Positions 35,090-43,119 of a DNA stretch of 64,000 nucleotides are shown here, in pieces. The position numbers and the translations under genes were made by a program. The notes under the pieces were generated by a model. That model searched no databases, was not told the origin of the DNA, and saw only the letters and a program-made list of their open reading frames with translations. Every line of letters starts with the position of its first letter. Positions within the stretch are counted from its first letter, which is position 1. The DNA lies in NCBI GenBank assembly GCA_947589745.1, contig CANQCS010000006.1, positions 27,221-91,220 of the forward strand, in the 5' to 3' direction. Source of the stretch: an uncultured Oscillospiraceae bacterium. Its GTDB lineage: Bacteria; Bacillota; Clostridia; Oscillospirales; Oscillospiraceae.

Positions 35090-36835
35090 TCATTCGGAGG
35101 CGGTCTTCTGGGTGATGCGGAAGATGACGAATTCGGCGGGCTTCACGGGCGCGATGCCGATCTGGCAGATCAGGCGACCGTTGTCGATGTCGTCCTGGGT
35201 CATGGTGGTGGGGCCGCACTCCACGAAGAACGCCTGATCCGGGCTGCTGCCGGCCAGGGCGCCGTCGCGCCAGCAGGTGGCCAGGAAAGCCTCGATGGTG
35301 CGGGTGACGCGGTTCCACAGGGTCTCGGAGTTGGGCTCGAAGACGACCCAGTTGGTGTTGGCCTTGATGGTCTCCTCCACGTAGATGAACAGGCGGCGGA
35401 CGTTCAGATACTTCCACAGGCCGTTGGAGCTGATGGTGCGGGCGCCCCAGACGCGGATGCCGCGGCCGGTGAAAGCGCGGATCAGGTTCACGCCGATGGG
35501 GTTCAGGATATCCTGCTCGCCGTTGTTGTAGGCGCAGCTCAGGCCGGTGCAGCCACGGACCACCTCATTGGCGGGCGCCTTGTGGACGCCGCGGTCGGTG
35601 TCGGTGCGGGCATAGATGCCGGCCATGGCGCCGGAGGGCGGGAAGTAGGCCGCGCGCTTGGCGCCGGCGTCGAACATCTCCAGCCAGGGGTGATAGATGG
35701 CGGCATAGGTGGAGTCGTACATGTTCCGGAAGGCGGCCACGTCGTTGGTCTTCTTCAGGTCCATGGGGAGGTCAAGAATGGCGAAGCAGCTCTTCTTGCT
35801 CTCGCAGAAGCCGATCAGGGAGGACTGGACCTCCGGGGCGGTGATGCCGGGGATGAGCATGATGGAGACGTTGCTGTTCTCCAGGAAAGCCTGGAGGCCG
35901 GTGCGCCGGCCGGGGCCGTCGTCGGAGCCCAGGAAGGCGTCGGCGGTGGCGGTGAGGACGGAGCCGTTGCTGCCGCCGGTCAGAGCCAGCACCAGGGGGC
36001 TGCCGTTGCCGCCGCACTTGGCGAAGGGGACGATGGACGCCTTGGGGGCGGGGATGTCCTTGCCGTCCTTGTCCTTGGCGGGGACAGCCTTGGGGGCGGC
36101 CACCACTTCGACCTTGATGAGGTCGCTCTTGGCGGTCTTGACCACCACGTTGTTCAGGGCGCCGTGGGCCAGGGACACGGCCTCGTAGACCTCCTCATTC
36201 TCGCCCAGGCGGACGGAGAGGGTGATCTCACAGGTCTTGATGTACTTGGCGGTACCCACCTTGGCGTCAGCCACGTCCAGGGCGCAGGGGGCGTCCAGGG
36301 TGACCACGCGGTCCAGCACGCTCTTGATGGTGGCGTTGGCGGTGTTCTTGCCGTCAAACAGCTCCACCACGTCGCCGGGGTTGAACCCGTCGGCGTTCTT
36401 CAGGGTCAGGTCGGCGCCGTTGGCGGCGAGGACCTGGGTCTTGGCCTTGCTGGCGGGGGTGACGGTGACCCGCAGGTCCTCCGCCCACGCGCCGGGGTTG
36501 GCGGCGGTGATCTTCAGGACGCCGCTGGTGACGCTGGCCGCTTTGGCGTCGCCGGGGACAGCGCGCATGATGTAGGCCCGGGAGCCGCCGTTGGCGAAGA
36601 ACTGCTCCACCGCATAGGGCAGGTAGCGGTTGCCGCCGTAGGCCGCCTCGCTCAGATAACCTCCATACATCCGCTTGTAGTCGGCAAAGCTGGTGACCAG
36701 TTGGGGCTGCCCAATGACCGGTCCGCGCTCGGCGAGACCGACAAAACCGGCAGTGCTGGTACTTACGCCTTGCATGGGTGTTGCGCCGGAATCATACTCC
36801 TCTACGTATACACCCGGGGAAAGATACTCTGCCAT
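35090..36835 (-). CDS. Contractile tail sheath protein
   Basis: The 581-aa protein has the clear sheath N-terminus MAEYLSPGVYVEEYDSGATPMQGVSTSTAGFVGLAERGP and C-terminus (NPIGVNLIRAFTGRGIRVWGARTISSNGLWKYLNVRRLFIYVEETI, then WRDGALAGSSPDQAFFVECG). The variable middle (about 110-300) is an insertion-like, externally facing domain. This is the only sheath gene here; Afp and PVC particles have up to three. Its start is set by the ATG at 36835 and an unusual leader described separately. Confidence 0.95.
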   Translation of the reverse strand: MAEYLSPGVYVEEYDSGATPMQGVSTSTAGFVGLAERGPVIGQPQLVTSFADYKRMYGGYLSEAAYGGNRYLPYAVEQFFANGGSRAYIMRAVPGDAKAASVTSGVLKITAANPGAWAEDLRVTVTPASKAKTQVLAANGADLTLKNADGFNPGDVVELFDGKNTANATIKSVLDRVVTLDAPCALDVADAKVGTAKYIKTCEITLSVRLGENEEVYEAVSLAHGALNNVVVKTAKSDLIKVEVVAAPKAVPAKDKDGKDIPAPKASIVPFAKCGGNGSPLVLALTGGSNGSVLTATADAFLGSDDGPGRRTGLQAFLENSNVSIMLIPGITAPEVQSSLIGFCESKKSCFAILDLPMDLKKTNDVAAFRNMYDSTYAAIYHPWLEMFDAGAKRAAYFPPSGAMAGIYARTDTDRGVHKAPANEVVRGCTGLSCAYNNGEQDILNPIGVNLIRAFTGRGIRVWGARTISSNGLWKYLNVRRLFIYVEETIKANTNWVVFEPNSETLWNRVTRTIEAFLATCWRDGALAGSSPDQAFFVECGPTTMTQDDIDNGRLICQIGIAPVKPAEFVIFRITQKTASE

Positions 36836-36890
36836 GTCGTTGCTTCACGCCGCGCTTTCGGCTGGGGGACCGGACGTGAAGCCCCCTCCT
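36836..36890 (-). promoter_or_regulatory. Sheath mRNA leader: Shine-Dalgarno separated from ATG by a hairpin
   Basis: On the minus strand a strong AGGAGGGGG (36890-36882) abuts an 8-bp stem GCTTCACG (36882-36875) / CGTGAAGC (36849-36842) with a 25-nt loop. Only 6 nt (AACGAC) plus the ATG follow. Linear spacing from SD to ATG is over 40 nt, too long; with the stem folded it becomes normal. No other good ribosome site is near the start. Confidence 0.6.
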
Positions 36891-36962
36891 TTCTACGTTG
36901 TCAGTATTTTGCTTGATGTACTATCCAAAACGCGTTCTGCCGCGTATTTGAACGATGGGTAA

Positions 36963-37391
36963 TCAACCGGGCGTCAGGCCCTGGGCCCCGCCCACCAGCC
37001 GCTCCCAGAATTGGGTCATGGCGGCTGCGTTGTACTCCAGGGCGGAGGCCGTCCGCTCCTGGGCGTCGATGTATTCCAGCAGCCGCTCGCCGGTGCGGAA
37101 TACGATGTGCTCCTCCTGGAGGAAAAAACTGCCCCGGACCACCCGGGCGTTCAGCGCCGAGCACAGCGCCAGCGCCGCGGCCGGGTCCGCCACCCGGGCC
37201 GGGTGGATTCCGTAGACCAGGAGCAGGTCCTCCCTGCAGTCGCACACGGTCTGCCAGCGGCAGCCGCCGATGGCGAAGAGGAAAGCAAACCTGTCTCCCT
37301 CCCGCCGGAAGTCCACGCCGCTGCGCTGGAGCAGGTCCTCCAGCTCTCCGGCGGCCTCCGGCGTCCGGTCAAAGGACGGGTCCGTGCCCAT
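36963..37391 (-). CDS. Uncharacterised protein, YbjN/chaperone-fold-like
   Basis: The 142-aa protein starts at ATG 37391, 8 nt after a strong GGAGGTGG; a GTG at 37412, overlapping the previous stop, is possible but poorer. The alpha/beta pattern (VDFRREGDRFAFLFAIGGCRWQTVCDCREDLLLVYG, then a helix ALALCSALNARVV and FRTGERLLEYI) resembles YbjN and type III secretion-chaperone folds. It lies 127 nt upstream of the sheath gene. It could be a chaperone for a particle component or cargo; this is inference from fold impression. Confidence 0.7.
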   Translation of the reverse strand: MGTDPSFDRTPEAAGELEDLLQRSGVDFRREGDRFAFLFAIGGCRWQTVCDCREDLLLVYGIHPARVADPAAALALCSALNARVVRGSFFLQEEHIVFRTGERLLEYIDAQERTASALEYNAAAMTQFWERLVGGAQGLTPG

Positions 37392-37408
37392 GGGGACCAC
37401 CTCCATCC

Positions 37409-37798
37409 TCACACCGCCAGCGCCGCCGGGTCAAAGGCGGCGGTGGGTCCGGCCATGCCGGTGAGTCCCGCCGGCTCCGTCAGGGTGGCGGGCAGGATTT
37501 CAGGGACCTGGAACGGGGCCGTGTCCGGTTCCCCGGCGGGCATCCGGAAACCGGCCTCCTCCGCCGGGGGCGCCAAGGCGTCCAGCAGGGACTGCATGGC
37601 GCTGTTGCCGATGGCGGCGGCCAGCTCCTCCAGGTTCCGGGGGGGCATCTCCCAGAGGGGCGCGCCCTCCAGCGCCAGCCGGGCCGTGAGGCCCACGGCG
37701 CCCAGCCGGTCCCGTTCAGGCGTCCTCTCCGGCGTTTTCTGCCGGTGGTCCTCCCGCTCCGTCCGGGCCATCCTGGCCTGTTGGCTCTGCTGCTCCAT
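37409..37798 (-). CDS. Small uncharacterised protein of the injection operon
   Basis: The 129-aa protein starts at ATG 37798, 8 nt after GGAGG. The first 35 residues are charged and Arg/Glu-rich. The middle has LEELAAAIGNSAMQSLLDALAP, a short helical motif, and the end is Pro/Ala-rich. It overlaps the preceding gene by 83 nt, which is long, so the true start could be a later in-frame GTG near 37696. No function was recognised. Confidence 0.55.
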   Translation of the reverse strand: MEQQSQQARMARTEREDHRQKTPERTPERDRLGAVGLTARLALEGAPLWEMPPRNLEELAAAIGNSAMQSLLDALAPPAEEAGFRMPAGEPDTAPFQVPEILPATLTEPAGLTGMAGPTAAFDPAALAV

Positions 37799-38807
37799 TG
37801 TCCGCGCCTCCATCGTCCGGCGGGGGCTCCTCCGCGCCGACAGCCTCCCGGAGGGCGGCGTCCAGCGCGGTCACAAAGCCCGGCTTCTCAAATTCCGCCA
37901 GGGCCTCCGTGGCCCGGTCGGAGAGAAAGCGGAGCTTGTTGACAAATTCAGTCTTCATCCGGGCCTTCTTGTCCATAAGGGCGCGGGTCCGGTTGACGGC
38001 GCTCTGCAAAAGCACCTTCTCGTCCGGGGACGTGTCTGGGCTGTTCAGCTGGGCGTAATACTGCGCCAGCATCTCCCGCTCCCGGCTGTCGTCCAGGAAG
38101 GGGTACATGCCCCGCAGGGTGTCCATGCCGTATTGGCCGGACTCGGTCTGGCTCAGCTTGCCGGAGGCCAGCCCCGCCAGGTCGTCCACGGTCCTCCGGG
38201 CGTCCCGGAGGGTATCCACCACCATTCCCACGGCGGTGCCGGAGAAGGTGCGGTTAAACATGATCTTGTCCGGCTCGCCGCCGGGCACGTTCCGCAGCTG
38301 GGAAGAGGACTCGAAGAGCCGCCTCTGCTGCTCACGGGCGGTGATGTTCTGCCCCACCGTCTTTTTCATGCAGGAGAAGAGCATCATCTTCCCGGTGCCC
38401 TTCAGCACCGCGCCGGAGAGGGTGCCGCGTTGGAACGCGGTCTCCGAGAACCGGCTGAGCAGGTCCCGCTCCTGGGGGTCCTTGCTGCCGAAGAAGCTCT
38501 GGGTGGAGGTCTTGTCGGGGAAGTCCGCCTTTTGCAGCGTCTCCTCCAGGGGCCGGTCCCGGCGGACGGCGGTCCCCTCGCCCTCTTTCTCCTCGGACTC
38601 CCCGGCCAGCTCCCGGGCGTGCTTGCGGCCCATGGCGTCAAAGGTCTGGTGGAAATCCTCGGTGATGTGATACAGGGGGTCCCGGTGCTGGAACGCCTCT
38701 GTCCCGGCGGCCTGGGCCATCTGCTGGTGCAGCGTCCGCTCCAGGTCCCGCCTGCCGGAGGCCGGCTGGGGGTCCCGGGCCCTGCGCCGGGTCTGAAGGA
38801 GGCTCAC
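37716..38807 (-). CDS. Uncharacterised helical protein, candidate cargo or assembly factor
   Basis: The 363-aa protein starts at GTG 38807, 7 nt after GGGGAGG and overlapping the pseudo-receiver stop; the frame is open upstream only as a shadow of that gene. It is predicted mostly helical and soluble (RFSETAFQRGTLSGAVLKGTGKMMLFS, NRTFSGTAVGMVVDTLRDARRTVDDLAGLASGKL), with a Pro/Asp/Gly-rich acidic end. No signal peptide, no membrane segment, no known domain recognised. Lying between the operon promoter and the sheath, it could be an effector, a scaffold or a regulator. Confidence 0.75.
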   Translation of the reverse strand: MSLLQTRRRARDPQPASGRRDLERTLHQQMAQAAGTEAFQHRDPLYHITEDFHQTFDAMGRKHARELAGESEEKEGEGTAVRRDRPLEETLQKADFPDKTSTQSFFGSKDPQERDLLSRFSETAFQRGTLSGAVLKGTGKMMLFSCMKKTVGQNITAREQQRRLFESSSQLRNVPGGEPDKIMFNRTFSGTAVGMVVDTLRDARRTVDDLAGLASGKLSQTESGQYGMDTLRGMYPFLDDSREREMLAQYYAQLNSPDTSPDEKVLLQSAVNRTRALMDKKARMKTEFVNKLRFLSDRATEALAEFEKPGFVTALDAALREAVGAEEPPPDDGGADNGAAEPTGQDGPDGAGGPPAENAGEDA

Positions 38808-39169
38808 GAGACGCCTCCCCGGGTGATGAGGCCCATGCTGCGCACGATGTGCTTGAACTCCACGGGCCGCACGATGAAGTCCGTGCAGTGGATGCGGATG
38901 CCCTGGACGGCGAACTCCTGGGTGTCGTCCATGAGGACGATCTTGCACACGGAGTCCCGCTCCCGCAGAAGCCGGGCCTGCAGGAACCCCGTCTGGCCGC
39001 CGAAGCCCACGAAAGCCGCGTCGAACCGCTCCTCCGCCCCGGACAGCTCCTCCGGACGGTGGAAGCACCGGAGCGACGCGCGGATCCCATACAGGATACA
39101 ATACTGGTCGATCCATCCGCGCAGGCATTCAGCATCCGCGGTGCTGTTCCCGCATACCGCGATCCTCAT
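38804..39169 (-). CDS. Pseudo-receiver (CheY/LytTR-type REC fold without phospho-acceptor)
   Basis: The 121-aa protein is the first gene of the injection operon (GGAGGGCGTTGT before ATG 39169). It aligns by eye with LytTR-family receivers: MRIAVCGNSTADAECLRGWI (where CDD is usual), FDAAFVGFGGQTGF (usual FLDIxMPGMNG), and CTDFIVRPVEF (usual DYLLKPV). The acidic pair is Gly-Asn, the phospho-acceptor Asp is Gly and the conserved Lys is Arg. There is no DNA-binding domain. It cannot act by Asp phosphorylation and may be a protein-binding module. It faces the GHKL kinase gene across a shared promoter region. Confidence 0.8.
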   Translation of the reverse strand: MRIAVCGNSTADAECLRGWIDQYCILYGIRASLRCFHRPEELSGAEERFDAAFVGFGGQTGFLQARLLRERDSVCKIVLMDDTQEFAVQGIRIHCTDFIVRPVEFKHIVRSMGLITRGGVS

Positions 39170-39210
39170 ACAACGCCCTCCACACGATATGGCCCATCTG
39201 CATCATGGCT

Positions 39211-39239
39211 GCATCATACCAGCCCCCCTCCGTCCTTTC
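39211..39239 (-). promoter_or_regulatory. Promoter of the injection-system operon
   Basis: Minus strand: TTGAAA at 39239-39234, 17-nt spacer, TATGAT at 39216-39211, about 42 nt upstream of the pseudo-receiver start. No better promoter was seen upstream of the operon. Confidence 0.7.
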
Positions 39240-39292
39240 AAGAAATCCGACGCGAACGCCCCTAACCCGGTGTAAAAAGCGCGGGCCGCCTC

Positions 39293-39321
39293 TTGCAATT
39301 CCGCGCCGCAATCTTTAGAAT
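39293..39321 (+). promoter_or_regulatory. Promoter of the GHKL sensor kinase gene
   Basis: Plus strand: TTGCAA at 39293-39298, 17-nt spacer, TAGAAT at 39316-39321, followed 33 nt later by the GTG start. It lies back to back with the injection-operon promoter, about 55 nt apart. Confidence 0.7.
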
Positions 39322-39353
39322 AAGGATAGTATGTGGGAAAGGGGGGCGCGGCT

Positions 39354-41033
39354 GTGGGAAAGCTTCGGACCTATCTCTGCGCGGCGGCATTCGCGCTGAT
39401 CTGTGTGCTCGCCATCGACTATCTGGGGCGTTTTACCGACGGAGAATCGCCTCTGCTCGGCGACATCGCGTGGGAGCACTCCGAAATCACGGGCGTGGAC
39501 GGCGCCGTCCGCCCGGTGGACATCAACATGAGCAGCCAGTCTGACTGGGGGCTGGAGGCCGGGGAACAGCTGCGGCTCACCTGCACGCTGCCGGAGGAGG
39601 GGGAGATCCCCGGCCTCTATGAGTACGCCTATCTGATCATGGAGACCGGCACCGGCGAGACGGCCGTCCTGCTGGACGGAGAGGAGTATTTCCGCTGCGA
39701 GGCCCGGGACATGGAGCAGGAGCTGACCTTCCAGCAGCTCCATCTCACCCTTCCGCCGGACGCCGCCGGGAAGGAGCTGGCCATTCTCTTCACCCCCTCC
39801 GGGCCGGAAAACTATATCACGCCCGCCTTTGCCCGGTACTCCAGCGAGTACGCCCAGAACGCCTTTTCCGCCGCCTACTATAACCAGTCCGCCATCCCCA
39901 CCGGGGCCTACTCCATGGGTTTCGTGGTACTGTGCGCGATTTTTCTGGTGGGGCTGGCCAACGGCAGCCCCGACTGGAGCCTGCTCCTCCTGGCCGTGGC
40001 GACCTCCCTCACCGCCGCGCGAGAGATCAACGTCTCTTCTGGCTACTATTTTCTCTCTTCCGCCGCGCACCAGTTCCTGCTCTCGGATCACGCCTACCTG
40101 ATCCCCACCGCCCTGCTGCTGCTCTACCTGTTTCTCAACCGCAGGCGCTCCTTCTGGCGCTACCTGGGCGTGGAGACCCTGGGCGCGCTGGCCCTGGCGT
40201 CGGCGTGGTATGTCTATTCCCGCAGCGTGGGCGGCCACTTCTACAGCAACGTCAACGCCGTCCTGGGGTACACCCTGGCGGGATACCCCCAGGACCTGCT
40301 GATCTGGCTGAACACCTATCTGCTGGTGAGCTGCGGGTTCATGGCGGCCTACGGCCTGCTCCAGAACCTGGTCCGCACCCAGAGCGAGGCCCGGACCCTG
40401 GCCCTCAAGAACGACCTCATCATGGACAACTACCACACCATCGAGCAGAACATCCAGCAGACTTCCACCCTGCGCCACGAGCTGAAGAACTACGTGGCCG
40501 TCCTGGACCTGCTCTACCAGAAGGGGGACATGGAGGGCCTGGGCCGCCGGCTGGGGGAGCTGAAGGCGGACACGGAGAAGCTGAGCCTGCCCGTCTACAC
40601 CGACAACTACCTCATCAACGCCATCCTCCAGAACACCGCCGCCCGGGCCGGAGAGGCGGGGATCCGCTTCCAGGCCACCGCCCCGCTGCCGCCGGAGCTG
40701 CCGGTGGACGAGGTGGACCTGTGCAGCCTGCTCATCAACCTGCTGGACAACGCCCTGGAGGCCGCGGGGCGGGTGGAGCCGCCGGACAGGCGCCATATCT
40801 CCGTCCGTCTGAAGATCAACCAGGGGTTCTTCGCGGTGTACTGCGAGAACAGTTACGCCGGTCCCCCGCAGCTGGATGAGGAGGGGCATCTGCTCACCAC
40901 CAAGGAGGACTCCGGTTCCCACGGTTTCGGCATCCGGCAGATGGAGTCCATCGCCAAAAAGTACGGCAGCGTCCTCAACGTCTCCTACACCGAGGATACG
41001 TTCACGGTCCAGACCGCGCTGCATCTGAAATAG
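39354..41033 (+). CDS. GHKL-type (AgrC/VirS-like) membrane sensor histidine kinase
   Basis: The 559-aa protein starts at GTG 39354, 7 nt after AAAGGGGGG; an upstream in-frame GTG lacks a ribosome site. A signal-anchor (5-20), an extracytoplasmic beta-rich domain (about 25-185), six or seven membrane segments (about 190-340), then the kinase: TLRHELKNY with His375, the N-box LINLLDNALEAA (about 460) and the G2 box HGFGIRQM (about 523). All catalytic motifs are present. No full response regulator is adjacent; the neighbouring pseudo-receiver lacks the Asp. The architecture resembles 7TMR-DISM kinases. Confidence 0.9.
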   Translation: MGKLRTYLCAAAFALICVLAIDYLGRFTDGESPLLGDIAWEHSEITGVDGAVRPVDINMSSQSDWGLEAGEQLRLTCTLPEEGEIPGLYEYAYLIMETGTGETAVLLDGEEYFRCEARDMEQELTFQQLHLTLPPDAAGKELAILFTPSGPENYITPAFARYSSEYAQNAFSAAYYNQSAIPTGAYSMGFVVLCAIFLVGLANGSPDWSLLLLAVATSLTAAREINVSSGYYFLSSAAHQFLLSDHAYLIPTALLLLYLFLNRRRSFWRYLGVETLGALALASAWYVYSRSVGGHFYSNVNAVLGYTLAGYPQDLLIWLNTYLLVSCGFMAAYGLLQNLVRTQSEARTLALKNDLIMDNYHTIEQNIQQTSTLRHELKNYVAVLDLLYQKGDMEGLGRRLGELKADTEKLSLPVYTDNYLINAILQNTAARAGEAGIRFQATAPLPPELPVDEVDLCSLLINLLDNALEAAGRVEPPDRRHISVRLKINQGFFAVYCENSYAGPPQLDEEGHLLTTKEDSGSHGFGIRQMESIAKKYGSVLNVSYTEDTFTVQTALHLK

Positions 41034-41043
41034 GGAAAAAACG

Positions 41044-41087
41044 GAATGGCGCGGGGCGTCCTCTTTCAGGGGTGCCCCGCGCCATTC
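41044..41087 (+). repeat. Inverted repeat after the kinase gene
   Basis: GAATGGCGCGGGGC (41044-41057) and GCCCCGCGCCATTC (41074-41087) form a 14-bp stem with a 16-nt loop just after the kinase stop. It has no U-run of its own and lies directly before the terminator. Confidence 0.7.
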
Positions 41088-41100
41088 GCAAATCGTGATG

Positions 41101-41150
41101 AACGGTACGCCGCGCCCCGGGCTGTTGGGGGCGGCGTACCGTTTTCTTTT
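41101..41150 (+). terminator. Intrinsic terminator of the kinase gene
   Basis: The stem AACGGTACGCCGC / GCGGCGTACCGTT (41101-41113, 41131-41143) is followed by TTCTTTT. Confidence 0.85.
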
Positions 41151-41217
41151 GGGAAACATTCTAAAAGCCGGCGGCCGGGCATATACTCCCCCAGAAAGCA
41201 AAAAGGGGGACAAGCCC

Positions 41218-41412
41218 ATGACCATACGGTTCCATCCGCCGGAGGACCAGGCGGCATTTGAGGAAAAGGTCCTGTCGGTCCTGCTGGCCGCCGCGCTGCC
41301 GGTAGCCGCGGAGCGTCTGGAGGGCCTGCTGCGGGGCGGGGACTCCGGCGGGGAAAATCGGGGCACGGAGGACCGCGGCGGCCTCCCCCGGAAGGAGGGG
41401 GCGCTGCCATGA
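41218..41412 (+). CDS. Small protein upstream of the serine recombinase
   Basis: The 64-aa protein begins MTIRFHPPEDQAAFEEKVLS after AAGGGGG and overlaps the recombinase start by ATGA. It has a hydrophobic helix in the middle and a polar, Gly-rich end. Tight coupling suggests a shared role with the recombinase. No homologue was recognised. Confidence 0.65.
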   Translation: MTIRFHPPEDQAAFEEKVLSVLLAAALPVAAERLEGLLRGGDSGGENRGTEDRGGLPRKEGALP

Positions 41413-43091
41413 GGATCGCGGCCTACTGCCGGGTCTCCACCGACAAGGAGGACCAGCTGAACAGCCTGGAGACACAGAAGAAGTTTTTCGTCGAGTACGC
41501 GGAGCGGAGCGGCCACACGCTGACCCGCCTCTACGCCGATGGGGGCCTCTCGGGGACGAAGATCAGGCACCGGAAGGAATTTCAGCAGATGATGGCCGAC
41601 GCGGAACGGGGGCTCTTTGACCAGCTGGTGGTCAAGGACATCTCCCGGCTGGCCCGGAACACGGTGGACCTGCTCCAGAGCGTCCGGCGGCTGAAGGCCC
41701 TGGGGATCCAGACGCTGTTCCTCACCGCCAACATGGACTCCATGGGGGACAGCGAGTTTATCCTCACCGTGTTCGGGGCCATGGCCCAGGAGGAGTCCGC
41801 CAATATGTCCAAGCGCATCAAGTTCGGCAAGCGGGTCAACGCGGAGCGGGGCCGGGTCCCCAACCTGGTCTACGGGTACGACAAGACCGCCGGGGACTAC
41901 TTCCGCCTGACCGTCAACCGAGAGGAGGCCGCCGTCGTCCGGCGGATGTACGGCTGGTATGTCAACGAGGGCTATGGGGCCAGCAAGATCGCCGGGCTGC
42001 TGAACCGGGAGGGCGTCCGGACCAAGCAGAACTGCGCGTGGAGCCAGAACGCGGTCTGCCGCATCCTGGCCAACCCGCTGTACACCGGCAAGGTCATCAA
42101 CGGGAAGCAGGAGGTGGGCGACTTCCTCACCAGCGCCCGGGTGGACCGGCCCGCGGAGGAGTGGCTCATCGCCGAGAGGCCGGAGCTGCGGATCGTCAGC
42201 GACGAACAGTTTCTCCTGGCCGGGAGGATCAGGGAGGAGCGGAACCGGCGGTTCCGCTCCGAGCATAAGCGACAGAGCAGCCGGTATCTTCTCTCCACGC
42301 TGATCCGGTGCAGGGAGTGCGGCTGGTCCTTCCGTCGCGTCAGCCGGACCTACCGGCATACATACGTGCGCTGGGTGTGCGGCAGGCGGAACGGCCAAGG
42401 GGCGGATCAGTGCGGCAACGCCGCGTCCATCGAGGAGGACGAGCTGCTGGACCAGCTGGACCGGTACTTCCGGTCCCTGGTGCGGGACAAAAAGCGGGCG
42501 GCGCAGACGCTGCGGCAGGAGCTGAAGCGGGCGGCCTCCGGCGGGGAGGACGCCGGGGCGGAGCGGAAGCGGCTGCAGGGCCGCATGGCCAGGCTGGAGC
42601 AGGCCCGGCGGAAATACCTGGACCTTTATGCCGACGACCTCATCACCCGGCAGGAGCTGGACCGGCGGCTGGGCGATACCCGGGAGGAGATGGGGGAGCT
42701 GGAGGCGCAGCTGGGGCAGCTGGAGCAGGCCGCCCGGGGCGGCGTTGACGGGATGATCGAGCAGGTCCTGGAGGACCTGGACGGACTTCTGTCGGTGAGA
42801 AATCTGAATAATGCCCAGCTGCGGCAGCTGGTTGCAAGGATCGAGGCGGACAGAGACGGCAACGTCGATGTCTACCTCTTTTTTTCTTGGGGCCGTCTGT
42901 CTGTTCCGCCCGTGGCGGGTCCCGGACCGTTCCCGACTGTTACGGCTGTACATAAGGACATTCAGGAGCGCTTGCCCCTCTACAACAGAAATCTCTACCT
43001 GCAGGTCAAGGAAGTCCTGGACGAGAACAAGGCGGAGCGCCATATCCGCGGCGGTATCGCCACCCGCCGCAAATACCGCGGCGAGGCGTGA
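41409..43091 (+). CDS. Large serine recombinase (site-specific integrase)
   Basis: The 560-aa protein has a resolvase catalytic domain (1-150: RIAAYCRVST with Ser10; VVKDISRLARNTVDL), a recombinase domain (about 155-265: PNLVYGYDKTAGDYFRLTVN, WSQNAVCRILANPLYTGKV), a zinc-ribbon (about 300-345: CRECGW and CGRRNGQGADQC) and a coiled coil (about 365-460). All domains are intact, so it is probably active. No capsid, conjugation or replication genes accompany it. It could be the remnant of a mobile element or act on local DNA; the attachment sites were not found. Confidence 0.92.
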   Translation: MRIAAYCRVSTDKEDQLNSLETQKKFFVEYAERSGHTLTRLYADGGLSGTKIRHRKEFQQMMADAERGLFDQLVVKDISRLARNTVDLLQSVRRLKALGIQTLFLTANMDSMGDSEFILTVFGAMAQEESANMSKRIKFGKRVNAERGRVPNLVYGYDKTAGDYFRLTVNREEAAVVRRMYGWYVNEGYGASKIAGLLNREGVRTKQNCAWSQNAVCRILANPLYTGKVINGKQEVGDFLTSARVDRPAEEWLIAERPELRIVSDEQFLLAGRIREERNRRFRSEHKRQSSRYLLSTLIRCRECGWSFRRVSRTYRHTYVRWVCGRRNGQGADQCGNAASIEEDELLDQLDRYFRSLVRDKKRAAQTLRQELKRAASGGEDAGAERKRLQGRMARLEQARRKYLDLYADDLITRQELDRRLGDTREEMGELEAQLGQLEQAARGGVDGMIEQVLEDLDGLLSVRNLNNAQLRQLVARIEADRDGNVDVYLFFSWGRLSVPPVAGPGPFPTVTAVHKDIQERLPLYNRNLYLQVKEVLDENKAERHIRGGIATRRKYRGEA

Positions 43092-43119
43092 AGCATATAG
43101 GAATTTTTTGAGAGGAGCG

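Noticed and set aside
38808..39128. N-terminal extension of the 363-aa gene
   Set aside because: It overlaps the pseudo-receiver gene in another frame and has Arg/Pro/Gly-rich shadow composition.
5446..39239. Prophage interpretation of the tail genes
   Set aside because: No terminase, portal, capsid, holin, lysin or phage repressor was seen. DUF4255, DUF4280 and the AAA+ ATPase fit an injection system.
39129..39311. 60-codon minus-strand frame in the kinase/operon promoter gap
   Set aside because: It spans both promoters and has no ribosome site or recognisable motif.
39315..43043. 1242-codon open frame on the minus strand across the kinase and recombinase genes
   Set aside because: It is antisense to two genes with clear catalytic motifs, has no ribosome site or domain, and arises from high-GC codon usage.
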